Of a stretch of 64,000 bases of DNA, positions 9,283-19,263 are shown one piece after another. Where the stretch lies: assembly GCF_000150955.2 (NCBI RefSeq), contig NC_011688.1, forward strand, positions 310,001 through 374,000. The letters are read 5' to 3'. The translations under genes were made by a program, and so were the position numbers. Source of the stretch: Phaeodactylum tricornutum CCAP 1055/1. Lineage: Eukaryota > Bacillariophyta > Bacillariophyceae > Surirellales > Neidiaceae. The notes beneath the pieces were generated by a model. It saw only the letters and a program-made list of their open reading frames with translations. It made no database searches and had not been told where the DNA came from. Position 1 is the first letter of the stretch, and each line of letters starts with the position of its first letter.

Positions 9283-10965
9283 ATGCCAATCACTACCAGC
9301 AGAAATGGCGGAGAAGTCAACCATACTCCGAGTCGCGAGTTAGCTCTAGACGAAACGTCCGCTCACGCCGCTGAGCGGTCCGGTAATCGGGATGCACTCT
9401 CGACCGGCCCTCCGGTGTCGGTATTGGACGCTCTCTGTCGTTGCATCCTAATTCCCCTCGTTTTGCTTAGTAGTATCATTTTTGTTGCGCTCATGGTGGT
9501 CTTTGCCGCGCTGCCCTTGGCAATTTTGACGTTTCTGCTAGTATGCTTCTACTATTGCTGTACACAGGAACCCATTCCCCCCGGTATTCTACTCCGAGCG
9601 TTGTTCGAAGGCGACGGTGACAACTGGCCTAGTGGCACCAACAGAGCATCCTTAAGCCAATGGAGCCGCGAGGATATCCAGAGTTCTCTGGTTCACCGAA
9701 TTTGTTTAGGGAAGCGGAACGTTGTCGAGTTAGACGAAGGAATGGGTTGTGACCTGCGCCTGGACAAGTTTCATCGTGGAGCGGTATACTTCGAACTCGT
9801 TGGTGGAATACCAGCAGACTTTCCAGGGACAAGCCGTACATTTTATGCCTTCTCGGACTGTATTCGGGTTTTCACTGCCAAGCAAGCAGAAGATGGGATT
9901 GTCCCTGAAAGAATCGCCGAGGTTGGTCTCGCCGCAGGAGAGCCCCCAAGGCATGGTACCGTCGACATGACAGTGGTGCCCCACTATTTACACCGGACCT
10001 CGTACCACCACGGTATCAGTACAAACGTACTATTGACACCCTCTCCGTACCCGATATTAGACTACGGCGATGCGGATGTCACCAGTTCTCGTATTGGTGA
10101 GAACAATAGCTATTTTCTTCCGTCCTCCAGCAGTGATGATGACGCTCAATCACTTGATGTTGGTCCGGAGACAGATGCCGAAAAATTGAACAAGAGAAAG
10201 TACGCAGTACATGGTGACGACACCATCTCGAACGACTGGGAAGACACTCTTTCACTTCTGGAACGAGGGGCTTATTCCGCCAGCGCGTTATCGCACTCTG
10301 GTGAAGACAAGGAAAAAGGCGACAGGCTAAATGCTGTCCCGCCAGGTGGATACATTGGGGCCTTGAACAGACAGACCGTGACTAAAGTGGCAAGCAATAA
10401 AATTGAGAAGAAGGATGATCAAGAGACAAACGGTGATTATCCTGCGAAAGAAGCGTCGAGCTTCTTAGACAAGAGCTTTGAAGGCTCCCTGGTGATTGTC
10501 CACCCACGAGAAGCAAGTGATGGTCTTGCTGGTGGGACTGACGATAATTCGTCGCATGCTCAAGACTGCAACGACTGTCAGACAAGCTGTATTGGTCATG
10601 ATGATAGTGATTGTGCATCCAATGAATGTTACTCGAATATCGATTCTAGTGTTGCGTCTGTTTCCAACAGAGACACGATGCCAGTCCCATTAAAGGAGCT
10701 TCGTGATAGTGACGATACCTCACAAGGCACATCTTTTTGCTGCGATATATGTTTGCTGGAGTTTGACGCAGGTGAAACCGTGTCGTGGTCGCGAAATCCA
10801 AAATGCAAACATTGTTTTCACAACGACTGTCTTGTAGATTGGATTAAGCGGAAGGCGACATGCCCATCGTGTCGGGAAGATTACATGATCGAGTCAGCGG
10901 CCGGCCACAGCAGTAACCTGCCCAGCAGCCAAAACAGTGTTCACGGCAATGAGAATAACACATAG
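9283..10965 (+). CDS. Membrane-anchored RING-H2 E3 ubiquitin ligase
   Basis: The product is 560 residues from the ATG at 9283. A long hydrophobic region at about residues 45-87, with room for two close membrane helices, is followed by a 400-residue loop rich in Asp, Ser and acidic patches. The C-terminal RING-H2 finger lies at about 485-528: CDIC, a 20-residue loop, then CKHCFHNDC and CPSC, giving the Cys3-His2-Cys3 ligand order. Such proteins recruit an E2 enzyme to ubiquitinate membrane or soluble targets; the substrate is unknown. The linker probably carries substrate-binding or phosphorylation sites. It converges on the ammonium transporter gene downstream. Confidence 0.85.
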   Translation: MPITTSRNGGEVNHTPSRELALDETSAHAAERSGNRDALSTGPPVSVLDALCRCILIPLVLLSSIIFVALMVVFAALPLAILTFLLVCFYYCCTQEPIPPGILLRALFEGDGDNWPSGTNRASLSQWSREDIQSSLVHRICLGKRNVVELDEGMGCDLRLDKFHRGAVYFELVGGIPADFPGTSRTFYAFSDCIRVFTAKQAEDGIVPERIAEVGLAAGEPPRHGTVDMTVVPHYLHRTSYHHGISTNVLLTPSPYPILDYGDADVTSSRIGENNSYFLPSSSSDDDAQSLDVGPETDAEKLNKRKYAVHGDDTISNDWEDTLSLLERGAYSASALSHSGEDKEKGDRLNAVPPGGYIGALNRQTVTKVASNKIEKKDDQETNGDYPAKEASSFLDKSFEGSLVIVHPREASDGLAGGTDDNSSHAQDCNDCQTSCIGHDDSDCASNECYSNIDSSVASVSNRDTMPVPLKELRDSDDTSQGTSFCCDICLLEFDAGETVSWSRNPKCKHCFHNDCLVDWIKRKATCPSCREDYMIESAAGHSSNLPSSQNSVHGNENNT

Positions 10966-11301
10966 TCATGCCTGTATTGGCAGTGATTCCTTCCTGCCCG
11001 TGTGGAACAAGGGTTCGACATAGACTAACATGCGGTTTCTTCCCTGTCTGATCAATTTGTCACAAGCCCCACCAGCTGCAAATTCATCCCTCTCTCTTCT
11101 AGAGACTACACATCTCGTTGAGTACCTCTATGTTTGCCGATTTTCTCAAAATTGAAACATATCAACGCGATTCATCAGAAACATCTCCGATTAAATGCAC
11201 TAACTAGAGGTAGCATTACCTAAGAGTAAACCCACACTTTCAAACACCACGCTCATGAAGGCAAAACTCTGAATCCTGGTTGGCGAAAGTGGAATCAATG
11301 G
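10966..11301. other. Convergent 3' intergenic, 336 nt
   Basis: This lies between the RING-H2 stop and the ammonium transporter stop. It should contain both polyadenylation regions. No gene or repeat is seen. Confidence 0.35.
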
Positions 11302-13170
11302 TTAGACCCTCTCGGCATGTTCCACGTCCGACTCCTTAATTTCTGATTCTCCGGAGGCAGTTCCTCCCTCGATCGGACCTGTTTTGGCCGGCTTCTCAAT
11401 GATGGACGACTTACGCAGCTTGCCTCGATTGCTCGTACTGCGGTCGTCCATCAACGACCGTACCTGCTCCATATTTGCTGAAGTCATGTCGTATGCCGAG
11501 CCCTTGTGGCGCGAAATATCCATACCAACCTCCTCTTCCAACGGATCTATGCGCAACCAACCCATGAAGCTAAGGGCGTAAAAATAAATTCCCATGACGG
11601 AAAAAGTCCAGGCGAAAATGAACAGCACAGACAGCAATTGAATTCCGATTAGGGTAAAGTTACCGCTCCCACTGCCCCACTCGTAGAACCATCCAACATG
11701 TTCCTCCTGGCCAAAGGCGGCCAATAGTAGTTCTCCCTTCGTAAAAAGGCCCGTCGCGATCACACCCCAGGCGCCACCCACCATATGCACGGGAATGGCG
11801 TCGACAGCATCGTCAATACGGAAGTAGACAAGCAACTTTGAACCCAACAGGTAAAACCAACCAGCGCCAATACCAATCAGGACGGCAGCCCACGTTTCAA
11901 CAGTCTGGAAAACACAGTATCGCAATAGTCATAGTTAGCGAGTTATGAAGAATAACTGTTTTGAAAGTCGCGTCCTACTTACCGCGCATCCCGCTGTTAT
12001 CGCGACCAATCCCGTCAAACATCCGTTCATAGTGTAGCCCAAATCGTATGTGTGCAAGCCGGTGTACCAGTAGTCAAATAAAGTTGAAGTAAACATGGCG
12101 CTGACGGCACCCGCACACGCAGCTAGGGTGGTATTGACGGCTACCAAAGCCGCAACTTGACCGTTTTCAATACTCGAAATGAAGAAGACGGAACCTGGGT
12201 TAAAGCCGTACCAGCCAAACCAAAGACAAAACGTTCCCAGAAACTGCAAGGCAACCGAATGGGGAGGAAATTCGGCTGGCTCTTCGAGAGGATTGCCCTC
12301 CTTGTCGTAGAAGCGACCAATGCGAGGGCCCAAAACCAGAGCTGCCGCCAAAGCCGTAACACCTCCGGTCATGTGGACTGGTCCAGAGCCCGCCAAGTCA
12401 ATGGCGCCAGATCCCCACAATGGATCTGTGGCTGTGTTGGAGAGGAATCCGTTGCTCGACCAAAATGCGTGGGCGACAACTGGATAGACAAACCCAGCCA
12501 AAAAAACGGAATACATCAAATAGGCCTTCATTTGAGTGCGCTCAGCGATCTGAAATTCATTAAAGACAGCGGCTTGAATTAGTGCCGACGTGTGTCAATG
12601 CATAGAGAAATGCGTGCTGCATCATTATCTTACCGTTCCAGCGACAATTGAGGAAAGGGCACAAGCAAAGGCAAATTGGAAAAACCAGTTTTCCAGTCGA
12701 ATGTCATCTCCCTGGAGGAAAAAGCCTGCGTTACCAACAAATGTCTTGGACCCAGCATTGTCTCCACCGTAGGCAAAGGCATAGCCTACACTCCAGAACG
12801 CGAGACCGCCTCCACATGAATCGAGCAAGTTCCAGAGAATCACATTCTTGACATTCTTCGCTCGAATGGATCCGGCACAGAGCATAGCAAATCCTGTCTG
12901 CATGAAGTAGACAAGGGCCCCGGCAAAGATAAGATAAAAGGCATCGATACCTCCTGCGAGGTTGCTGGTCTGATCGCTTAGCGCCTGAACCACAGCGAAA
13001 GGAGGGTGATATGTGTTAAAAGTCAGTATCGAATGAAAAGAAGAGCCGACCCCGTTCCCCTCTTTACTTACGCCGTCATGTCCCGTAGAGAGGCACTGCA
13101 GAAGCTGATCAAGCTGCTCACCGCTATCGAATTGACCGGCGCAAGATTGATAGATAGCACTACTCGACAT
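11302..13170 (-). CDS. AMT: AMT-type ammonium transporter
   Basis: Four exons are inferred: 13170-13072, 12984-12634, 12549-11983 and 11904-11302. The three phase-0 introns are 87, 84 and 78 nt, and each has GTAAG and CAG ends. The 539-residue product is a typical AMT membrane channel for NH4+/NH3 uptake, with about 11 hydrophobic helices. Family marks include FAMLCAGSIR, NLLDSCGGGLAFW, GPVHMTGG and VHMVGGAWG, the last two carrying the paired pore histidines, and GYTMNGCLTGLVAITAGCA. The hydrophilic C-terminal tail (about 90 residues, Ser/Lys-rich) could be phosphorylated, as in plant AMTs. Two of the introns are lengths that leave the frame open, so an unspliced reading would overestimate the protein. 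Confidence 0.93.
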
Positions 13171-13900
13171 TCTGCTACTTGGGTTTTATGACACCGCAGA
13201 CGGGTTCTGGTTTTTGTTGGATTTTTTTTGTGGCTGGAAGGCAACATAAAAGCATTTGAGCAGTTTGTGACGCTAGAACTAGTAGAAATGATCCAAACCA
13301 AATTACGGTTGGTTCGCTTCGCATGAAATGAGAATCTGAAATTGTGATTGGGTCGATCTTTTGTATGATGAGGTGATAAATGTCATCGAGATGAAGACAC
13401 AGCATGAACCTTACATTAATTTGATTTTGTCGTAGTTAACTAAAGTCTGGCAAAATTATTCGTCGTGTGTTGATGATGTCATTATGTCATTACGACTGGC
13501 GTGAAAAGAAGTAGCTTGTTGTCTTGAGGACTATGCACACAACAAGCTTTGTTTGAAATTGCTAGATGTAAAATGCCTACGTTCAAACTGAAAAAGTCCA
13601 AGTTCGGTAAGTGCTCACAGTCAGTCAATACTTTCACAAATTAACTTGCTCCTGATTCTTCCTATATAGTGTAAGTTTCAGGGGTAGCTGAAACAGTGAG
13701 TACGGGTGATGTGGTTTGCTAGTCACCGCGAGTATCAGTCCCGCAATAAACATGTAGTCGTCACAAAAGTGTGTTACACATAAGCAATCCGACAACCTTA
13801 TATTCTACATAATCTCCAAAACATAAAACATCCCAGTAAAACAACTCCCAGACGGTCTACAGCCAAGACCATGGGCGGACAGAAAAAGACGAACACGCGA
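13171..13900. promoter_or_regulatory. Ammonium transporter upstream region
   Basis: These 730 nt separate the AMT start from the ankyrin gene stop. They hold an ACAGTCA motif near 13617 and TGATGTCATTATGTCAT-like half sites near 13466. An ATG at 13574 followed by a good donor and acceptor would encode only about 12 residues. No conventional gene is seen. Confidence 0.4.
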
Positions 13901-15451
13901 CTACTCTCGTGCCGCAGCAATGACGGCCGCAATAGCCTCCATTTCCCGGGTTTGTTTGTTCAGGGATGTGTCCAGTTGATCATCGTCTTCTTGCAAAGAC
14001 TTTTCCAAATCCATCAATTCCTTAAGTCGCGCTTGTCGGTCTTCGTATGTTGCTTTGCGTTTGTCACTTCGCTTTTTTAGACTCTTAGTAAGCATGTTTT
14101 GGTGTTCCATCATCGACTCCAACGAAGCCGAGAGCGATCCAAGGCGGTCATTCATGTTGTGATTTTTCTTTTTGAACCCTTCGTGTTGCTCCATGAGATC
14201 GCCCAGCGTGTCTCGAAGGCCTTTGAGATCATCCCTGGCTTGGAGGAGTTTTTGCTTTCCTGCTTCGATATCAATATCCTTGTTCCTTGTCGTCCCTCTG
14301 GATTCGTCGAGCTCTTTTCGGACTTTTTCAAGCTCTTTTTTCATGGTCTCAACCTCCTCTTCTTTTTCGCCGGATAATAATTTCAGTGCGTTATATTTGG
14401 CCTTCCATTGTTCTTCGGTCTCGGTGTTCCGATCCTTCCATTCGAGTTCCTTTTCAAAAATCGTGGCTTTGAGGGCTTGCATATCATTTTTGAGCTTTCG
14501 GATTTCTTCTTCATGTGCATTCGTGGAGAGAGCGTCTATCTTGGTAGGAGACGGTACAGCCTTACCTAGCGATCGCACAAAAGGAGTCTCGCCTTCGTCG
14601 CGCTTTTCTTCGTCCGAATAGCGTTCAGTATTAGGGCGAGCCTTGGTTCTAGAAACAGCGTTCTTGTTAGAGTACGTCATCTTGGATTGCTTAATTTCAT
14701 ATTCTTGATTCTCAGGTTCAAAAGCTCGTGTCGCTTTCATCGATGGCTTAATCTGAGAACCATCTGTGAATCTTTCATCAGAAGAAGATACCTTATGCTT
14801 CGTAACGGAGCTCTTTCTGCTAACTGTACTTTCAATGTCGCTTGGATTGTTGTTCAACCACTTCTGTAAAGCTGACACGACACCGTTCTTCTCCGGATAG
14901 TCGCCCTCGATAGCTAAGTTCAGTGCTGTGTTACCGTCCATATCTTTCGCTGTTGCCACGGCACGGTTCGCCACCAACAACATATCGACCACCGAAACAG
15001 AACTGGGTCCCCAGCAAGCCAGGTAGTGAATCGGCAGCATACCTCGCGGGTCCGGAATTTTCGCAGCTTCGGGAAAGCTTACAAGCAATTGGCGAATGAC
15101 ATCCCGAGCGCCTTGATTCCCACATGCGTAATGCAAGGCGTACATGCCTTGGTCGTCAACACATTTAGGGCCGTCTGGGTAGGCACGTATCAACGCGGCA
15201 ATGACCGACGCCGGTGGTTGCCTTGCACAAGCCGAATGCAAAGGCAAGAACCGCCACATAATCTCAGGGTTTTCTGTATTGTCTTCATCTTCGTAGTGGC
15301 GAACAACCCAAGTTGCCGCCTGGACGGGATGGCGTTTGCAAACTTGCACTGCACGGTCCCAATTCTGATCGGTAATAGCCTGATAGAGCTCCGTCAAGTT
15401 CTTGTCATAGTCTACTTCTAATGTAGAAGGAGTCACAAAAAGTTCTGCCAT
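13901..15451 (-). CDS. Ankyrin-repeat protein with C-terminal coiled coil
   Basis: The 516-residue product starts at the ATG at 15451. Residues about 25-190 form four to five ankyrin-type helices, for example LPLHSACARQPPASVIAALI, YALHYACGNQGARDVIRQLL and LPIHYLACWG. This ankyrin set, with a repeated A-Y-P-x-G spacing, is a very common and expanded type in diatoms. Residues 215-300 are charged and Ser-rich, and about 310-500 are heptad-rich with Glu/Lys/Leu, consistent with a long coiled coil. It is probably a scaffold protein. No enzyme domain or leader is visible. It is divergent with the P2 gene. Confidence 0.8.
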   Translation of the reverse strand: MAELFVTPSTLEVDYDKNLTELYQAITDQNWDRAVQVCKRHPVQAATWVVRHYEDEDNTENPEIMWRFLPLHSACARQPPASVIAALIRAYPDGPKCVDDQGMYALHYACGNQGARDVIRQLLVSFPEAAKIPDPRGMLPIHYLACWGPSSVSVVDMLLVANRAVATAKDMDGNTALNLAIEGDYPEKNGVVSALQKWLNNNPSDIESTVSRKSSVTKHKVSSSDERFTDGSQIKPSMKATRAFEPENQEYEIKQSKMTYSNKNAVSRTKARPNTERYSDEEKRDEGETPFVRSLGKAVPSPTKIDALSTNAHEEEIRKLKNDMQALKATIFEKELEWKDRNTETEEQWKAKYNALKLLSGEKEEEVETMKKELEKVRKELDESRGTTRNKDIDIEAGKQKLLQARDDLKGLRDTLGDLMEQHEGFKKKNHNMNDRLGSLSASLESMMEHQNMLTKSLKKRSDKRKATYEDRQARLKELMDLEKSLQEDDDQLDTSLNKQTREMEAIAAVIAAARE

Positions 15452-15867
15452 CGTAATGGGATGCGTCTCGCCCTATTCGTCACAGATTTTGATGGGAAGA
15501 CAGTACCAAGCTTTGTTGGCAGGGAGTCACTGCCGAAAAATGTGAGGATGAAGTCGCCAAAAATGCGCGGTTTTCCGAAAGGATGGCTCGCCCCTCCGGC
15601 TTCGGCGATTCTTCGGCGACGTCGTTTCTGTATCTATAGACCTATATAAGGTCAATTTGAATTTTGAAAATTTATTCAGATTTGGCGTGAGCGAGGAGCA
15701 GAATTAGTGTCTTACCTGTTTACCGTGTTACTAAACCATGGAACAGCTATAGTTAGCGCTATAACGTGCTGTCGGCCGCTTCAGTCTGACAGGGATTCCT
15801 CGTCGGTTCAAACGAGGACTTTGTGTTCCTGAGATCTTGATAGTGGTACACAATAGCGACAAAAAGT
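15452..15867. promoter_or_regulatory. Divergent intergenic region, ankyrin gene / P2
   Basis: These 416 nt lie between two divergent starts and should hold the strong P2 promoter. No additional gene is supported; a 62-residue plus-strand frame at 15461 has no recognisable features. Confidence 0.35.
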
Positions 15868-16227
15868 ATGATTGAAATCGCGGCTTTGTTACTTTGCAAA
15901 CTAGGAGGCCAAGGAGGTTCCTCAGATGAGGTCAAAGCAGTGATCGAGGCCGCTGGGCTGGAAGCCAATGAAGAGCAACTAGCAAAGCTGATTGGCGACA
16001 TGGAGGGTAAAGACGTCAATGAATTGATGGCAGCTGGATCTGAAAAGATCAAGGATGTTCCATTTGGAGGTGGTGGTGGAGGAGGTGGCGGTGCTGGCGA
16101 TGGCGGCGGTGCAGGTGCAATAGAAGAAGCTAAGCCGGAAGAAAAGGAAGAGGAGGAAGAAATGGACCTCGGCGGTGGAATGGATATGTTTGGAGGAGAT
16201 GAGGGCGGCGGTGGCGGCGACTATTAA
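15868..16227 (+). CDS. RPLP2: 60S acidic ribosomal protein P2 (stalk)
   Basis: The 119-residue product fits P2: start to the first Gly-Gly is 14 residues as in animal P2, followed by EVKAVIEAAGLEANEEQLAKLI and GKDVNELMAAGSEKI of the dimerisation domain, a Gly/Ala hinge and an acidic tail. P1/P2 dimers on P0 form the lateral stalk that recruits translational GTPases. The tail is odd: rather than the near-universal SDDDMGFGLFD ending, it reads EEEEEMDLGGGMDMFGGDEG... and ends in Gly-rich GGDY. The Gly runs are encoded by GGTGGTGG-type repeats around 16070-16110 and 16200-16220. The ATG at 15868 is the only one that gives the family N-terminus. Confidence 0.88.
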   Translation: MIEIAALLLCKLGGQGGSSDEVKAVIEAAGLEANEEQLAKLIGDMEGKDVNELMAAGSEKIKDVPFGGGGGGGGGAGDGGGAGAIEEAKPEEKEEEEEMDLGGGMDMFGGDEGGGGGDY

Positions 16228-17294
16228 GCAAAGAAACCCTGGGAAAATACTCCAAATTCCTTTTCTGCGTGATCTGTAAAGAAGGTCCAAAAAGCTTTCA
16301 AAACCAATGATCGTTTTCCTCGTTTTTGCCGTCGTAGGCCGAAATATTTGTTGTGTTGTGAATTTAGATTCAAAGTGCTGGCCACCCTTTTTACAATTCC
16401 GGAGTATTATTGCTTTATATGATTGCAAATTAGCATGAGATGGCCGCTGTTGCTAGAAGCAAGACGTATGTCGAAAGGTATTCATAGAGGACTGCCATTT
16501 TTCTTCGCTGTTGAATTTATGTTTATATCCATGACCACGGCCATAAAGGATGAGGCCGCTTCATTCTCCAAATCCAATGTATTTCTCCTCGTCTTCACAG
16601 TCAACAACAAAAAACTCGCTCTTTTCATGAAATTGCGGCAAGCTACTACAATGCAACTAGGCTTGAAGATCGTTTTACAGCTACTGTGCGTCTCGTTTCT
16701 TACTGATAACAAAGTGTACAGCTATCACAGTTCTAGCTCGAAAACTATCCTTTGGGCTTCGAAAGACATGCGGTTAGTAATCAAGTTCTTTTTTGATATT
16801 GACGATGGCAAGTGCTTTGGTAATCCGCACTATTGTCACGTGGCGCTTGCATGAACATTCTGTAGCATCTTGTTTGACAGTGCTCTATCCATCATGCTGG
16901 CAAGGATAGGCGCTTGTTGTTTCCCTGTAAGTTCCTTCGTTTTCTCTAATTTCACACCAACCGTAGCCGAAAAAATGTGGGTAGTTTTCGGAGTTGAATC
17001 TCTAGTAGAGAAAAGCGCAGTCACGTTCTGCACGACCAATGACTCACGCGTCCGACACCCTCTACGAAAAGCGGGAGTGTCGCACGGATCAGGCGATTGC
17101 CATCGATCAAGCTAGGACTGCAGATACAGCAGCTTACAGTTGGCGGCTTACTTGCATGAGCTGGGTCGAAATAAACATCCGCGTTTCAGTATTTTTAATG
17201 GAGTACTGTGCAAAAATCGGCTTCGACCATAGCAACAACGTCTGACCGTTCCGAAGAAATTCCTGAAGAATCGCATCGCAGCTCCTCGTCCTCG
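16228..17294. other. Intergenic, 1.07 kb
   Basis: No gene is supported between P2 and the RING protein. A plus-strand frame from about 16435 (139 residues) has no ordered features and lacks a conserved start, so it was not called. An ACAGTCA motif lies near 16596. Confidence 0.35.
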
Positions 17295-19004
17295 ATGGAA
17301 CTGCAGGATTCAGATGATAAAACCTGTCCAATCTGCTTACATGAAGACCGGCCTTTAGCACATGGAGAATGCAGGCATGGGTTTTGTCAGCCCTGTCTGG
17401 AACGTTTGCTTCTGTCACCAACGATTTCACCGCGCAACGACAGACAAAGCGCTGCCTGCAACGTTGTGACGCCGACCTTGAACGTATGTCCGATATGTCG
17501 AGACCGACTTTATTTATTCGATTTGAAATTCAAGGAAACGGGAAAGGTTCTCTATGAGCCTTGTGTGCACTTCCATGATACGCCGCTCGCGGGAGCCGTC
17601 TACGCGGATTCTCAAGTTGGATCCGGAAGCTTCCACTTTCCTCCTTTTGCGGAAAGCGAGAACACAGAGGCGTACTTTAACGTTGAAAATATTCCGAGAT
17701 TGCTGGATCTTCCTTCCCATGTTCCTTTTAAGAACGTGAATCTACACTGGCCAAGTAGAACGATTGCTGGCGTCTTGGAATTTCCGGTCGGTGATTTTGA
17801 TCGCTGGAATGTTTACCTTTCCTTTTCTGCCGACTGGCAGTTTGTGTGCCGCGGTGCAATGATCAAACGCCGGCGCAAATTGATTGACGCGGCCGCCATA
17901 CGCACCAAATTTCCTTTGGACGGCTCATGGTCTGTGACGACGACCATTCACAACCAATTGCCCAGTCAAACTCAAATCCATGTCCAAGGCCATGCCTTTT
18001 ACAACACCGCCGGCCAATATCACGTTTTGGGTATCCAACGGGATCGGGGCGCTGCACACGTTATTTTCAATGCATCTCGTATGCAACCGACATTGGAGGC
18101 CTCTTCTGGGTTGGACGTGAGCCGGATTCCGTTTGGTCCTGGAATTGGTGAAGCCATTGAATGGAAACCAATCGAGACCGATTTCATTGAAAAAGTTGAA
18201 TGGAAACGACTGTCTGTGTCGACGACTCTGCCGCCCGATGAGGTCAATCAGGTTGGAGGAAACTCTGGACGAGTGTATCGATTAGTTTCGGAGAGTACTG
18301 ACGCGTTGCAATCATCAAGCAGATTCGTGCCGACGTATCACCCCGACACCGTGTGGGGCAACGTATTCTGTCAAGCTTTCAAAGTTGGTTTAGCATCATA
18401 TCACTTTTCTCAAGACTCGATCAATGCAGCAGAGAGACGTGTGTATATTAGCTACGAAAATCCCGCGACTGGCCTATGGCCTCCACTGGACAATGGCATG
18501 CCTATTCCTGGACGAGCATATTTCCACGCATGCTCCTTTCCAGATCCCCATACGTTTTGCGGTCAAATCCGTTGGCAAGAAGATTTTGGAACACCTTGGC
18601 AGGGCATGATACGATGGGATTACACAATTAAGTTTGATTCCGAGTTCACATGTATTGTGGGTGGGGATGTAAAGAGCCTCTCGGTATACGACGCGGAAGT
18701 TCCCCATGAAATGTCTCGTTTTGGAGACTCGTTGATTTATGTCAACGCTGCCTTGTGGGACGTCTTTGTGCAAGCCCGACAGCAACAGGATGAACAGGCC
18801 GAAATAAGCGCATTGTCTGAGCAGCGCGTTGGTTCACCCGGGAGTACCAGTAGTACATACGAGCGCTTTCAGGAGCATTCCAATCTACTTCGCCAACGCT
18901 TACTTGCTGAAGGTGCGTCCGTCCGGACGGTGGCCATGGTCCACGGTATTTTTACGAAAGCTCAGCATGAAAATGAGGTGAATCCTATTGATATAAATAT
19001 GTAA
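17295..19004 (+). CDS. C3HC4 RING-finger protein, cytosolic
   Basis: From the first ATG at 17295 the product is 569 residues. The frame is open a little further upstream but only with a GTG. Residues about 11-70 form a RING: CPIC, ECRHGFCQPC and a second CPIC after a long loop, matching the C3HC4 ligand order. The remaining 500 residues are Trp/Tyr/Phe-rich with alternating beta-like stretches. Two parts look loosely repeated: WNVYLSFSADWQFV near 175-190 and the module near 400-480 with GRAYFHACSFPDPHTFCGQIRW. They could be a beta-sandwich substrate-binding region. No membrane segment or leader is seen. It is probably an E3 ubiquitin ligase with an unknown target. Confidence 0.75.
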   Translation: MELQDSDDKTCPICLHEDRPLAHGECRHGFCQPCLERLLLSPTISPRNDRQSAACNVVTPTLNVCPICRDRLYLFDLKFKETGKVLYEPCVHFHDTPLAGAVYADSQVGSGSFHFPPFAESENTEAYFNVENIPRLLDLPSHVPFKNVNLHWPSRTIAGVLEFPVGDFDRWNVYLSFSADWQFVCRGAMIKRRRKLIDAAAIRTKFPLDGSWSVTTTIHNQLPSQTQIHVQGHAFYNTAGQYHVLGIQRDRGAAHVIFNASRMQPTLEASSGLDVSRIPFGPGIGEAIEWKPIETDFIEKVEWKRLSVSTTLPPDEVNQVGGNSGRVYRLVSESTDALQSSSRFVPTYHPDTVWGNVFCQAFKVGLASYHFSQDSINAAERRVYISYENPATGLWPPLDNGMPIPGRAYFHACSFPDPHTFCGQIRWQEDFGTPWQGMIRWDYTIKFDSEFTCIVGGDVKSLSVYDAEVPHEMSRFGDSLIYVNAALWDVFVQARQQQDEQAEISALSEQRVGSPGSTSSTYERFQEHSNLLRQRLLAEGASVRTVAMVHGIFTKAQHENEVNPIDINM

Positions 19005-19263
19005 ATTGATGACGGAGATGCGATCGCGTACTCTCTAGCAACTTCTTATCGCTAAATGAGCTAGACCGGTTTTTAAGAACGGGTGAGTGTGAGTGCCAGT
19101 AAGGCGGCTAGCAAGGTATGGTGTTAAGCCATTCGCTCTCTCATCGCCTGTGGTACATCAATTACCAACCTCGTGACTGGTGGCATTCCGCCCTACATCG
19201 GGGTGCTCAATATTCCACAATCGCTCACTGGAGGTAGCAGTAAACAAAGTTGTTACGCGTCTG

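Noticed and set aside
16435-16854. 139-residue plus-strand frame downstream of P2
   Set aside because: No domain, no leader and no conserved neighbour; the long hydrophobic runs look like AT-rich chance coding.
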